NCBI GenBank assembly: GCA_029204225.1
Contig: CM055113.1
Span: 15,155,471 to 15,219,470, forward strand
Length of the DNA stretch: 64,000 nt
Reading direction: 5' to 3'
DNA from: Diphasiastrum complanatum
Taxonomy: Eukaryota > Streptophyta > Lycopodiopsida > Lycopodiales > Lycopodiaceae
Shown here: piece after piece, positions 1-12,809 of the stretch
Position numbering within the stretch: position 1 is the first letter of the stretch
Layout: each line of letters begins with the position of its first letter
Notes under the pieces: model-generated
Databases searched by the model: none
Seen by the model: only the letters and a program-made list of their open reading frames with translations
What the model was told of the DNA's origin: nothing
Position numbers and translations under genes: made by a program

Positions 1-2582
1 CTATCCCCTTGATCATGCACACCTCACCATTTGCTTGTGAAACAGATGTTCCATTATCCAATGCCTTCAAACTACTGAACCAGTTCTTGTTACCTGTCAT
101 GTGTCTTGTGGCTCCTGAGTCAATATACCATGCTTGATCATCTTGATTAGATGACAATGCAGATATGAAGATGCTAGAGTCTTCAATCTCACCTTCATCG
201 ACAAGGTTACCTGCTTGTTTTGGTTTTCCCTTGCCTTGTTCCGCCAGGAATTTGTGACATTCACTCTTCCATTGGCCCTTTTTACCACAATGGAAGCACT
301 TGTCTTTCTTCTTAGTTTTGCTGGAAGATCCCTCATCCTCCTGAGACTTGGCAAATTGCTGTTTAGTCTTCTTCTTGCCCTTGCCCTTGCCTTGTTTTTG
401 GCGTGTCGCAAGTGTGTGATCATCAGTATTTTGACGTCTAGCTTTCACCATTTCTCGTCATTGCTCTTCCTGCATCAAGATTCCTGTGAGCTCGTCAAAG
501 GTTGGCAATCTTTCTCTTGATGCTATTCCTCTCACAAACATCTGATAGGGTTCTGCAATGCCGCATAATGCATTATGCACCAGCTCCACATCACGTATGC
601 ATTCTCCAATAGAATGCAGTTCATCTCTCATTGTCTTGATTCTGGTCATGTATGTCTGAATGTGCTCTCCTTGATCCATGCGGGCACTATTCAATTTTGA
701 CTTCAGAAACATGATTCTTGACGGATTTGACGTCTCGAACTGCTCCTTTAGCACATCCCATGCCTGTCTGGGTGTAATAGCATCACAAATAATGATGTGA
801 TCCTTCACTGACAAGTTATTGAAGGTCAAAGCTTTCCTCATCTTTTTGTCGAACACTTTGATGTCTGCTTCATTTGGCGGCCTTCTCTCATCACTGGTGA
901 TGACTTCCCACACATCTTTCTCCATCAGTATGTTTTTCATTTTGAATTTCCACACTGCATAGTTGGAAATCCCGTCCAATTTGCTACTTGCACTCAAAAT
1001 GGACTCTCCCATGTTTGCCATCGCAAAACTGCTTAAAACTTCTGCCTTAGGCTAAAAACAGTATGTCGAGGCCAACAGTGATGTCAGAAGTTGAAAATAA
1101 TGACCTGTACTTTTTTTCTTACCAGGCCACTCGCCGCTTTTCCACCAATTTGAAAGCCAAATCGGCATCGCCTTCCGAAATACACTCAGTCGTCAATTCC
1201 CAACAACGTGCCCAGTGGAATGGTGAAACTACTTCTGGCGTACTCCGAACACTTTCTCCGCTGCACCCGCTCTGTTTGCTGTACCGTACTTGCAGGTACA
1301 GTCCGGGTGCCCTTCGTTTGGAGGTTACAGCCTTTCGTTTGGGTCAAAACGGGCAAAGGACCCAAAAATAGGGACTTTTCTAGCTTTTGAACTGTTTCTT
1401 CACTTTGAAGAAACTTCACTCTTCACTTGTGAAGGGACCCAACTCAACTTTCAGTATGAAAATTTTTAATGAAGTTGAAGGCCAGAATGCACTTCAATTC
1501 TTCAGGAACCTGTTTAAAGCTCATCCAATGGCTGAACCAAATCTTGTGGTTCAAATTTCTCTCCCATCACAGATTTTGGACCGTTGATTCACTTGACACC
1601 TCATCTAAAGGTTCAAAGTACATCTGGGCATCGAACCAAACTCCTGCATACGCTAAGAACTTTGGTACACTGAGTTCTTCATCGCGTTGGGCGCGCGAAC
1701 TGCCCGCGACTTCCCTGCCTGCGGCCGCGCCTCCCTTCTCTCAAAAACATCAGATGAAGCTCTCATGTGGATCATTTTGAGCACAATGTGAGGCCTGGAG
1801 CAGGGTTGCCCTACTGAATCCATGAATATAGAGTGTTCAGTCAAGAAATTCCGTGGAGAAACGGTGATTTTAGCTCAACTTGACAAAGTGGCTTTTTCAC
1901 CTTTTTACCGCAAATCTGCTAGGTTAACTATCTGGAGACAAATCTCTGACATAAACCTCAGAATCTCTCCATGGCTGATTGACATTGTGATTAGCTTCCT
2001 TCCTGTCCTTACGACATCCAAAACGGTGCACAAATAGCGCAAAAATCACCAATTATGTATAAAAACCGTAACCCCAAGTCCGGTTTCAATTTTCAGCTGG
2101 CTTCGAAATTGTCAATTTTTCACCAAATTTTTTCATGTCTAATGCTATGCACAGGCTAATAATACCTCTGCTGAGCTTAGCAAGCCTCTATAAATTAGAA
2201 ACCGTGCACGTGTGCTTCTCTTTCCGTCTTCAACCCGCCGTAAAACCCCGAACTCTCAGAAGACAGTTCTCCCGAAGCTCTCTTTAACGACGACACTGTA
2301 CTGTGTACACTCCCTGTACAGCTCTGATACCGACTTAGAATTTGCCTTGCATAGGAACACAGATCATGCTACACAGTAACACAGACAGAAAATCACTCTC
2401 CTCAACAAGCTCACATAGCAACTGTATTTCTCAAAATGAGATTACACTGTACATATAGTTGTTCACTCAGGCAACCCATGCATGACCCAGGTTGCCGTTG
2501 GCGGGACGCTTGTCCCGTTGACTTGCCTCGTGGCGAGGCCAACTGATCTTTATCCACTGATAGGACCCACAATATAGTAACA
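1..2582 (-). mobile_element. Ty1/copia element B, 5' half (runs off the left edge)
   Basis: This is the 5' half of a copia LTR retrotransposon read right to left. Seen parts: 5' LTR 2332-2582, a primer-binding site of the initiator-Met type at about 2320-2331, a 1.3 kb leader, a gag region at 458-1021 (UBN2/DUF4219-type, starting MANMGESILSASSKLDG), a CCHC zinc-knuckle region near 215-310, and the start of the aspartic protease (WYIDSGATRHMTG) near 95-170. Integrase and reverse transcriptase would lie to the left, outside the window. The element sits inside the gag of a related copy that continues at 2583. It looks like a fossil with a few breaks in the visible part; the gag region is the best preserved. 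Age cannot be judged because only one LTR is in view. Confidence 0.85.
2332..2582 (-). repeat. 5' LTR of copia element B
   Basis: On the minus strand this begins TGTTACTATATTGTGGG and runs to the primer-binding site at about 2331. It is about 250 bp. The outer boundary is placed where the gag frame of the host copy (element A) is interrupted. The next bases outward, CAGTG (2583-2587), would be the target duplication, but the partner end is outside the window. The inner boundary is approximate. Confidence 0.6.
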
Positions 2583-4717
2583 CAGTGATTCTAACTTTAA
2601 TTATAACTGCAATGCCACTTGCAGACATTTGGAAATTTTCAGGTAGGCCATTTATAGCTGTGTGAACCAGCTCAACATCTCTTATTGGTTCACCAATAGC
2701 TGTTAACTGATCTCGTAACTCCTTTATTCGTGTGAAATAGGACCCTATGCCCTCATTTTCCCTCCATGCGAACACTTATGAGTTTGGTCCTCAAAAACAT
2801 CATTCGAGAGGGGTTCGCCATTTGAAACTGTATTTTGAGTGCATCCCAAGCGCTTCTTGCTGATACAGCTTCACTGATGTGGGCAATAACACGATCCTTC
2901 ACTGACAAGTTTATCAAGGATAAGGCCTTCTGCGCCCTTTTGTCAAATGCATGAATATCGGCTGGAGTTGTAGCTGGTCATTGTTCCACCCCAGTGACAA
3001 TGTCCCACAGCTCCTTTTCCATGAAAATACTTTTCATTTTGAATTTCCAAATGCTGTAATTGGATACCCCGTCCAATCTACTAGCTTCTCCAAGCATGGA
3101 TTCTCCCAATCCAGCCATTTCGCCAAAAATTGCTCCTATAGTGCCTTAATGAGGCCCAATGACAAGCTTATAGAGCAATTTAGACTTCTAAAAGTCAACT
3201 TCAAGGTCTGACAAAAAAAGTTTCAGGACCTCCTGCCACTTTTTCACCAAATCGGAAGCCAAATCGGTGTCATCCCCCGAAATGCCCTTCGTCACCAACT
3301 CCCAACTACTTGCCCACTGGAATGGTAAAAGACTTTTGGCGCACTCCGAACACTTTGTCCGCGGCAATCCCTCTATTTTTAGGTACTGTACTTGCAGGGT
3401 ACAGTCCTTTTCTGCCCTTAATTTGGAGGATTTTGGCTTTTGGACGGCCTTAAACGGAGCTTTAGACCAAAAGTTAAAGGCTCTTGAAGAAAACACACTG
3501 TTTCTTCACTTTGAAGTAAAACTCTTTTTTCAAACGAATTTGAACTTCAGGGTCCCTTTCAACTTGAAAATTGTTAATGAAATTGAAGGTGTGCATGGCC
3601 CTTTAGTGCCCTTCGAGTCCACATCAAGTTCATCCAACGGTTGATCTCCAATCCACGATCCACATCTTATCATGGAGACTCAATCTCCATCACATATTAA
3701 TTGGATTCTCTATCCGACGGTTCTCAGCGAACTTGGGCAATAATCCTTCCTCCTCCGTGCACTGAACACTTTCAAACACTCGGGTCTGCCTCGCGCTAGC
3801 CGCGTGGATGATCCGCGTCCTGTGACTTCGTTAACCTATGGCTGCCTCCACGCCTTCCTTCCGGCTGATTCAGCGCTCAGAATGCTCTACGGCTACTCAC
3901 GACCATTTGTGGGCACATTCTACCTACTAGGGCGCCCCTCTCCATGCATTCACAGCACTGAACCATAGTCTGTGTGGAGAAAGATCCACGATTTTGTACA
4001 CGAAAACCCTAGCTGTAGAAAGGATGGAGCTTTCTTGAGATTTACTCAACGCTTTTCTGAGATTTTTCTGGCAGTCTCCTACACCACTGAGGTCGCCCTA
4101 CTGCAAGAACTCTCTTGAGATTTTTGGCTTCACAATGTACAGTTGAATGCAAACAAACTGTTCTTCTCAGCAACCTTCTATTTGCTCCAATCAACTTGAA
4201 AATTTAGCAATTTTCAGTTTTGCTTCTGGATCAAGCCAATAGCTTATTCTGAAGCCTTCAATTCAGCTGCACCTTCAAACGATTGCTTGCTTGACTAACC
4301 GTAAACGGTTCTTCGAATTTTCCCAAATTGCGGCTTCCAGCTAACACAAATTGCGCCACTCCCAGGCTCTGATACCATGTCAAGGATCTTATTGGCAGTA
4401 TAGTTAGGTAATTTGCAAGCAATCTGACATCAATCAGATAAACAATAGAGAGAGATCACACACAAAACCAAGAGAACACTTCTAAACTGTATTTACAAAA
4501 GAGACTGAAAGATATATATACACAGTCTAATTTTTGTGGGATACCGCTGCATGAGAGTTCGGTCCCCATTACAAGACGCGTGTCCCAACTTACACTACAT
4601 GTATCGTTAAACTGGCACACATGCATACTATCACAAAGACAGTAAAAAACTTGAAATCACTGCTGAACATGGAAAGTCATGAACTGTGAGAGAAACTTGG
4701 GCCTACTTATTCTAACA
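2583..4717 (-). mobile_element. Ty1/copia element A, 5' end, split by element B
   Basis: This is an older copia copy in the same orientation as B. Seen parts: LTR 4378-4717, primer site 4366-4377 (minus strand TGGTATCAGAGC, the classic plant copia site for initiator tRNA-Met), a leader of about 1.2 kb, and the gag N-terminus at about 2583-3120 (MAGLGESMLGEASRLDG then SIWKFKMKSIFMEKELWD). The leaders of A (about 3190-3660) and B (about 1100-1590) are recognisably the same sequence, so both belong to one family or two close ones. The copy is broken, with B inserted in gag. Confidence 0.8.
4378..4717 (-). repeat. 5' LTR of copia element A
   Basis: This 340-bp LTR starts TGTTAGAATAAGTAGGCCC on the minus strand and ends TTGACA directly before the primer-binding site. 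A TATA-like tract (minus TGTATATATATC) lies near 4507-4520, a plausible LTR promoter position. The matching 3' LTR is not in the window. Confidence 0.75.
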
Positions 4718-5045
<328 letters not shown>

Positions 5046-7427
5046 ATGATGGTGAGTGTGCAATCAAAGGTATTGGCACAATTCCTATTTCTATCTCTAC
5101 AAATAGGAATGTTCATTTGAAGGATATTTTGTTCATACCTTCAATTACCAAGAATTCACTTAGTGTGAGTAAATTGCTAAGTAAAGGTTTCAAAATTGAG
5201 TTTGATGGAGATGCTTGCATGATCAAAAGGAAGGATATCTTGATTGCAAAAGGTAAAAGGCAAGGGAAGCTGTACAAACTAGATGCTCGTGTTATTGCTA
5301 ACCAAGTTGGATGTATGGCAAGTGAGCAAATCATCTATTCAAGAGGTTTGGCATAAGAGGATGGGGCACCTCAACTTCAAGTCATTGGAGGTAATGGCTA
5401 AGAAGCAAGTTGTGATTGGTCTTCCAAGATTCGTAACTAGCATCAATCATGTTTGTGAGTCTTGTGCTTTGTCAAAGTCACATAGACTACCTTATTCTAG
5501 ATCTACAAAGCCTTTTCAAATAGTATATTCATGGAATTACTACAATGAGCAATAGTGGAGCTAAGATGTATGTAACTTTCATTGATGATTTTAGTAGATT
5601 TTGTTGGATCTATGTACTAAAGAGCAAAGATGAAGTGTATGATGTCTTTGTGAAGTTCAAGAATGCAAGGGAGAACCAATATTTTACAAGGATTAAGTGC
5701 TTAAGGAGTGACAATGGTGGAGAGTACATATCTACCAAGTTTAAGGCTTTTTGTGATGAGCATGGGATCAAGAGGGAGTATACAACACCAAGGACCCCAC
5801 AACAAAATGGAGTGGCCGAGAGGAAGAATAGGACTTTATGTGAAAGTGCCAAAGCCATGAGGCTAAGTGCTAACCTTGATAAGCCATTTTGGGATCAAGC
5901 TTTGTTGTGTGCTAATTTCTTGTGCAATAGGTGGTCGAGTGCTATTTTGGATGGAAGCACACCTTTTGAGATGCTATTCAAGAGGAGGCTGAGTGTCAAC
6001 TTTCGTAAAACTTTTGGATGCACATGCTATGTCAACATAACTCTTGATGATAGGACAAAGGATCAAGGAAAGGTATATTTGTTGGATATAGTGAGGTGTA
6101 AAGCCTACAAGGTTTACATTCTTACTACAAATAAGGTGTTTATTGGTAGAGTTGTCATTTTTATCAGGGGAACATTCCAAAAGTGTCTTCAAGTAATGAT
6201 GATGTGGATGGCCTACCATTCTTGATGTTGATGTAAAGGATATTGCTTTAGATGGTGATGATGATGGACCTTCATCAAGTCAAAAGCCAAGGAGAACATC
6301 AAGGGAAAGACAAAAGCCTTCAAGGCTCACATATGATGAGAAAGGTAAGCAAGTTAGTGGAGGTACATACTTTGCTTTCCTAACCTCTTTTGATGACCCT
6401 ACTTCTATAGATGAAGCAAGGAACAAAAAGGAGTGGATCCAGGCAATGGATCTTGAGTATTAAGCTCTTATGAAGAATGAAACATGGAGGTTGATGGAGT
6501 TACCTAAGGACAAGAAAGCTATTGGATGTAAATGGATCTTCAAGGTGAAGAAAAACCAAGATGGATCTATCAACAAGTACAAGGTAGGTTGGTGGAAAAA
6601 GGATATGATCAAGATCATGGTATTGACTATGATGAAACCTTTGCACCTGTGGCAAATATGGTGAGTATTTGAGTCATTATATCTTTTGCTACTCTTTATG
6701 GATGGGATCTATGACAATTGGGCATTACAAATGGTTTTTTTAATGGTGATTTTGAGGAAGAAGTGTACATGGAGCAACCCAAGTGCTACATTTTACCTAC
6801 AAAGCCAAATCATGTGTGTTTTCTACAAAAGAGCTTATATGGCCTTAAGCGAACACCAAGGAGTTGGTATGCTAAGCTTAAAACTTTTTTACTCTCTCAA
6901 GGCTTTGTTATGAGTGAGTATGATCATTCACTTTATTATAGGTTTGCTGGAAATGATGTTACCATCTTGCTAATCTATGTGGATGATATCAACTCGAGTG
7001 GTAGACACAACCAAGATGTGGAGGATATCAAGAGTGAGTTTGAGGTGCATGATCTTGGTCATTTGCATTACATTTTAGGAATAGAAGTGATTAGATCTTG
7101 TCAATCTAATTTCATTTGTCAAGAGAAGTATGCTAATTCTATTCTAGTCAGATTTCATATGGTAGATGCAAAATCTTGTGATACACCTATGGAGTCAAAT
7201 GTAAAGCTAACTATAAGAGGTAATGAAATATCCTTCAAGGACATTACTCTCTATAGGAAGCTAGTTGGTTCACTCATCTATCTAACCATCACAAGACCAA
7301 ATCTAAGCTATTTCGTTGGGAGATTGAGCCAATCCATGCAAGATCCTAGTGAAGAGCATTGGAAGCTAGAGAAATGAGTTTTAAGGTACATCATTGGAAC
7401 TCAAGATTTTGGCATTTGGTGAAGATA

Positions 7428-7724
7428 TCAGATACACATTTCCTTGAGGACACATGTTGAAGCTCCATCTCCTTTGCCATGACTTGCCCCCTCAAAGTTA
7501 TATGCCACCTCAATATGCTTGCCCCTAGCATGAAAGATAGGATTGGTTACCAACTTTTGGGCTGATAGGTTGTCACAAAAGATAATTGGGCTCCCTAAAA
7601 AATCCAGCAAGTGAATATCCTTGATCATCCTCTTGATCCATACCATCACCTTTGTATAATGTGTAAGAGCTTTGTACTCGGCCTTACTAGATGACAATGA
7701 AATAGTGGCTTGTTTCTTCGACAT
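7428..7724 (-). mobile_element. Copia RNase H fragment on the minus strand
   Basis: The reading frame encodes the copia RNase H end region: SKKQATISLSSSKAEYKAL, then IIFCDNLSAQKL and HARGKHIEVAY. It matches the RNase H end of element C (35379-35633) closely but lies opposite to the flanking element K. It is either a rearranged part of K or a separate inserted piece; the flanks fit the first reading because K's 3' end follows directly. Confidence 0.8.
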
Positions 7725-7853
7725 CCATGATATAGCTCCATCACCTATGAAAATACAATGAGCACTAATGATTGTAAAAGGATTTGTTCATGAAGCACAG
7801 GACTTCACTTGGAGTGTTTTCAAATTCTATGCTAGAACTAGTTGAAGAGGGAG

Positions 7854-8209
7854 TGTGAGAAATTTCAACTAGTTTTGCTATTTTGGTCATATTTGTATAT
7901 TTGTCAATTGAGGCCAATTTTCATATTAGACTTAGAGTTTGACTTTTCAAAGTTATATTACTCTAAAAGCATGTGAATAAAGACTTTTTGAAAGTTTGGG
8001 AAATTGTAGTACACGAGTTTTAGTAGATTCAAATTTGAGTAGTGGAGACATTTAATCTAATCACAAAAATAGTAGGGTTTTTTATTATGGAGGGAAACCA
8101 AAGTTTGAAATTAGGTTTGGACCTATTATAAAAGGATGTAACTCGTGGGAAGAGACATTCTCTCTCTCTCTCTCTCCATGCTTATTTACGAGTTCTCTTG
8201 GGTTCATCT
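7854..8209 (+). repeat. 3' LTR (partial or diverged) of copia element K
   Basis: It follows the purine tract GAAGAGGGAG and starts TGTGAGAAATTTCAACTAG, similar to the LTR starts of elements C and D. A TATA-like CTATTATAAAAGG lies near 8125, and a short CT run at 8161-8176 follows. The right end is unclear because another LTR family begins at 8210. Confidence 0.6.
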
Positions 8210-8600
8210 TGTTGGATTTATCTCCTTTACTCTCATAAATCCTATGTTAATCTACCTCCATTCATGCTGCTGTATTTTATTTGTGTTGTCGCATAGTCTG
8301 CATATCTACATGTAAAATAAGACAGGTGAAGAAGGCTAAAAAAATGACACTGCCCTAAAACACCAAAGGTGCCTTTATGGAAAAGCAAAGATACCTTGTC
8401 AATTAGTTTTTAAGGCATTTGTCAGAGTGTCATATTTTTTGCATTTTCATCAATGATAATTTTAGCGAAGTTTGATGTCAGGGCCTTCTCACGCTCATCC
8501 CAAGCACTGTGCAATCAGATTTGACAATGACAGTAGCCACCCACGATCTCCCATAGACAGCACATCCACTTTTGTACTTTCTTCATCTACATACCTGTAA
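8210..8600 (+). repeat. LTR fragment of the 'TGTTGGATTTAT' copia family
   Basis: The block begins TGTTGGATTTATCTCC and matches the LTR of the copia remnant at 34250-34686 over several stretches, for example 'ccattcatgctgctg' here and 'ccattcatgttgcta' there, and 'gatttgacaatgacagtag' here against 'aatttgacaatgactgcag' there. No internal domain of that element is next to it, so it is a solo or broken LTR. Confidence 0.6.
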
Positions 8601-9199
8601 AAATTATGTATATATTGAATACCATTTGCGTATTCAGAGTGTGAAGTAGAACAACATTACAACGGCATGAGAACGAAACATCACTGATAATTAGAGATAG
8701 ACATTGTAGATGCTTTCGCACATCGATTCTTTTTTTCCAGATGTATTGTTAGTAATAGGTTCATCACCTTTACAGATTGTGTGATTAGCTTTGTGAAGCA
8801 CGCGGTTATGTCCGCTATTGTTTTGTGCTTACCTGCATTATTGACATGTATATTTCGCTATACTTAATCTGATTACAGCTCTATTTGTTTTGCGTTCAGA
8901 TTTCTGTCAATATTGTAATGCTTTTCTACATTCTGTCTGGCTTACTAATTACTTAATCTGGGTGTCCGCTCTTCGTGAATTATTATTAGTCTTGCTTTTC
9001 GTGACTGATTATTAGTCTAGCTCTTCGTGAATAATTCGCGACTAATAATTTGTCTAGCTGTTCACGACAAATTATCTTTCTGATGTTTTGATGCTTAATG
9101 TTTGGCTATGTAATCAGATCAAACATGATTTCTATTACTAATGTTCTGTAGTCTGATAGGCGTAGTCATGCTTAAGCAAAGAGTGAGATAGCTTATTCC
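8601..9199. other. Non-coding stretch with a short degenerate tandem repeat
   Basis: No gene is seen. At 8968-9079 there are about three and a half diverged units of 26-37 bp built on GCTCTTCGTGA followed by TTATTAGTCTA. It may be leader or LTR of the copia remnant that starts at about 9200, but no primer site was recognised. Confidence 0.4.
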
Positions 9200-11345
9200 G
9201 CTGCGCATGAACAATTTTTGTTCGAGTGCATTTTTGATACTCAGATTGGCCATGTATCCGAAGCCCAGACATCCAAAAAAGTCTGGGACATCTTGAGCAC
9301 ATTATACGAAGTGCGAGATATAGCTTCCAAGCTACATCTCAGGAAGAAATTTTACTCCCTCAAGATGGCGAATGGTGATTCCCTGCAGAATCACATCAAC
9401 CAATTCAAGAATCTGCTGAAGCAAATGGCCGCTGTCGGATCTATCATAGACGATCAAGATGCAGTGATGCAACTGCTTACAAGCCTGTCAAGCTCATATG
9501 ACAGTTGGGTGATGATCATCATGACACATCCAGAGCTGACTCTTTCAAAAGTCATCGCAATGTTGTTGTGGGAAGATACGCGGAGGAACGAAGCCTCTAG
9601 TTCCTTAGTTGATTCTCACGCTTTGTACACCAACAAGAGCATGACTAAGCAGAAGAAGAAGAAGGACCCGAAGCAATCGAAGCAAGACCAAAAACCAACA
9701 CAACACAACAGTCGAATCTGCAGACAAAGAAAAAATTGTTCTGCAGATATTGCAAGATAAACAACCACGAGATTCAAGACTGTCGGATATTGCAAGCAAA
9801 GAATAACAAAGGGACAGTCGAATCAATTGGCCAATGTAGCTATAGAAGCTCCACAACCCATTCAAGAAGCGGATCATGATGCCTTCATGACCAGCCATCA
9901 AGGAGCATCCAACGACAGTTCTTGGTTCCTGAATTCTGGTACCACTTAGCATATGACCAGCCTCATTGGCTGTTTTGAGTCCTATACGCCCTACAGTACC
10001 AACAAATACGTTGACCTTGCCGATAGTAGCACACAAGCTATTAAAGGTGAAGGTACTGTGAGATTAAGCTTTGCAAATGATCAATCTAAGCTACTTTCGA
10101 AAGTCCTATATGTACCCAATCTATCTATGAATCTGCTCTCTATAAGAAGAATCACAGATCTAGGACATAAAGAAGAATTCGAATGTGATCAGTGCAAAGT
10201 AGTTGATAGGACATGCAAGATCCTGGCACTTGAAAAGAGGAATGGATACTTGTATAGATTAAGTCATTGCTTTTCTACCTCTAGTCAGGCGCTCAGTACT
10301 TCTATTCATGCAAATAAAAGTTTACTTTGGCATTATAGACTTGGTCACTTGAATCATGTTGTTGTACAACAAATGTCTAAACATTCTATTGTTCTTGATC
10401 TAGACTATCCTAGTGATACAATCGAGTAATCTGTCTGTCAAGACTGTTTAGTTGGTAAACAGACTAAAAAACCATTTAGGTCAAGCCATCAACATACTGC
10501 TAGAGGATTGTTAGACGTTGTGCATTTAGACATTTGTGGCCCGATGAAAAATCCATCTCTGAAGGATGCAAAGTATTTTATAGCTTTTATTGATAAATTC
10601 TCAAGAAGGACTATGGTGTACTTTATCAAGAAGAAATCAAAATTTTTTAATTGCTTTAGAATCTTCAAGGAGCGTGCAGAAAAGGAGACTGGAAGGACAA
10701 TCAAGGCCCTGAGGTCTAACAATGGTGGAGAATACATCTCTACTGAGTAGTAAGGAGTACTGCCATAGCCAAGGCATTGAGCAGCAATTCATCACTCCTT
10801 ATAGTCCTCAATCTAATGCGAGAGGAAGAACTGTACTCTGGTTGAATCAACTAAATGTATGCTAGCGCATGCATCGCTGTCCAAGAGCTTTTGGTGGGCC
10901 GAAGCTGTCTCCACTACAGCTTACGTCCAGAACAGATGTTCGACCAAGGCCCTCTCAGGCAAGACAACCCATGAGGTGTGGACAGGCTCTAAGCCTTCTG
11001 TGAAGAACCTACGAGTGTTCGGATGCATTGCCTACGTGCAGATCCCGAAAGACACAAGGAAGAAATTCGACTTCCAAGGTCTCAAAGACCATCCTGATCG
11101 GGTATACTTCAGATGATAATACATACAAGATGTATGATCCCGATACCCAGCAAATCTTGTACAGCCAGGATACAGTATTTATCGAGGATCAGTTTGTCGA
11201 CATCAAAGGCAAAGATACTGTTCTAGGAGAACCTTCATCACCTGCCATTGACATGACTATCCGAGCTTTAGACTCAAGCGTGTCCATTGTCGACCCACTA
11301 TTTGACAGCGAATCAAACGAAGACGTTGTTGCTCCCAACATGCTT
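9200..11345 (+). mobile_element. Ty1/copia element I, gag to integrase remnant
   Basis: A copia family distinct from K/C/D. Parts: gag of the UBN2 type at 9218-9760 (VWDILSTLYEVRDIASKLHL, then MANGDSLQNHINQFKNLL) with a basic C-terminal end; the protease/linker region at about 9930-10250; GAG-pre-integrase at 10320-10480 (LLWHYRLGHLNH); integrase core at 10508-10860 (HLDICGPMKNPSLK, SNNGGEYIS); and integrase C-terminal part with the start of the linker at 10859-11330. Reverse transcriptase and both LTRs are not seen. It is a fossil with several breaks. Confidence 0.8.
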
Positions 11346-11368
11346 GTTAAGTCACATCTATGGTGGAG

Positions 11369-11387
11369 TTTTTTTTTTTTTTTTTTT
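11369..11387. repeat. Poly(T) run, 19 bp
   Basis: A homopolymer run at the end of copia element I. It could be the reverse-strand poly(A) of a retroposed copy lying to its right, but no target duplication was identified. Confidence 0.8.
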
Positions 11388-11419
11388 CATTTTTTAATTT
11401 TACTAAGACAATGGTCATG

Positions 11420-11930
11420 GAAATGCTTGGGCTAATTCTTATCAGAGATTTGGGCAAAGTTATTGCGAAGCATGTTATATGGAACTGGGAACTATCCATA
11501 GCTCGAGATGGACTTCCAAGTTTTTGTATCCAAAGCCCAGTCAACATCACACCATCCTTTTAGAATAAGTTCCTTCACGTCATTATATTCGAGCCCAAAG
11601 TTGTAAGTGCCCTTTAGATATCGCAACATCCTCTTAGCAACCTTCCAATGAATCTCTCTAGGATCTTGCATAAATTGACTAACTACTCCCACAATGTGTG
11701 ATACATTAGGTCTAGTAATGGTTGCACAAATAAAACTTCCTACAAAATTAATATACAAAGTAGCATCAGCTTTTTGGTTCATCCAAGGCATGTGACAACT
11801 TACAATTTAATTCAACAGGTGTGTTAGTTGTCTCTGCATCTAACATGTTATATGTTTCCAGGAGCTTATAAATAAATTTGCTGATGTTAGAATTGGGCAT
11901 GAATGGATTCATCATGTCTATATCGGATTC
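11420..11930 (-). mobile_element. Copia RT/RNase H fragment J
   Basis: The minus strand encodes the junction of copia reverse transcriptase and RNase H: VGSFICATITRPNVSHIVG, FMQDPREIHWKVAKRMLRY and GWCDVDWALDTKTWKS, preceded (11800-11880) by the usual TPVELN stretch. It is an isolated fragment with no LTR attached, and a few breaks are visible. Confidence 0.75.
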
Positions 11931-12809
11931 ACAAATCTAGGACCACCCTTCATCTACAAATCCAAACAATTTCGACCCGTTCTGAGACCAAACACCAATT
12001 GTCCTCGAAGCCCTTTTCCAAGTCAAACTTTGAATGGAGGTTTCAGAGGTACTTGTATGTTCGTTCGACGTCTTGTCTATTCCCACAGGTTCCCCTTGAC
12101 GTCGCCCATTGGTCAAAATAGATTGTACGAGACACCAATAACGTTTGGAAAAAATGGACCGTTTGATGGAAAATTGCCAAACTATTTCCATTGCTCGTAA
12201 AGTGTTCTCCCTAGGATGAAAGGTCATACCGAGGACATGACTGAATCCATTAGGTCCATATTGGTTCATGAACCTAGGGCCACCACCGGTCTAGAAATCT
12301 GGACGACTTTGACCAGTACCGGGACCTGATGGCACAATTCTCGTCGAAGCCCTTTTTTGGGCCGAACTTTGAACGGAGGATTTAGGCTTCTAGTATGTCT
12401 GTTTGGTGTTATGTCTATTCCCACAGGTTCCCCTCGACATCACCCACTGGCAAGAATTGACGATCAGGGGCATCGACTATCATGGTTCTCTCAGGCCTCC
12501 CGGATACTGGATACACTTGGGATTTCTATCACAGACCTTTCATCGGGCACCCATGAGTATATCAGACGCTTTCTCTATAGAGCATACCTGAGCCGGACAT
12601 GGCAGGGACAGCTCGGGGTCAAACCCGACTATTACAGGACACATTTTCCGGGAGCTAGACACAGTTCCATGTGTAGGCCTACAACCATTAATTATGACCA
12701 TGTACACATAAGGGCCCCAATTCCCTTATAGTCACAATTAACTTATGGGTTGTTGGTCTACCGATCCCTAGCGTGGACACGCTACACAAGACCAATCATG
12801 GGCATGACA
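11931..12809 (-). repeat. 3' LTR of chromovirus element G
   Basis: On the minus strand a purine tract (AAGGGGAGAAGAA) is followed at 12809 by TGTCATGCCCATGATTGG, the start typical of plant Ty3 chromovirus LTRs. The LTR extends left to about 11930. It contains a direct duplication (see 11942-12450). The first 140 bp (12668-12809) match the solo LTR ending at 25948. The left boundary is not defined. Confidence 0.65.
11942..12450. repeat. Two direct copies of a ~170-bp unit inside the LTR of G
   Basis: Units at about 11942-12111 and 12280-12450 start CCACC and end with a shared run around 'tctattcccacaggttccc'. They are clearly diverged, perhaps 75-80% alike by eye, and offset by about 338 bp. 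The duplication is older than, or internal to, the chromovirus LTR. Confidence 0.7.
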
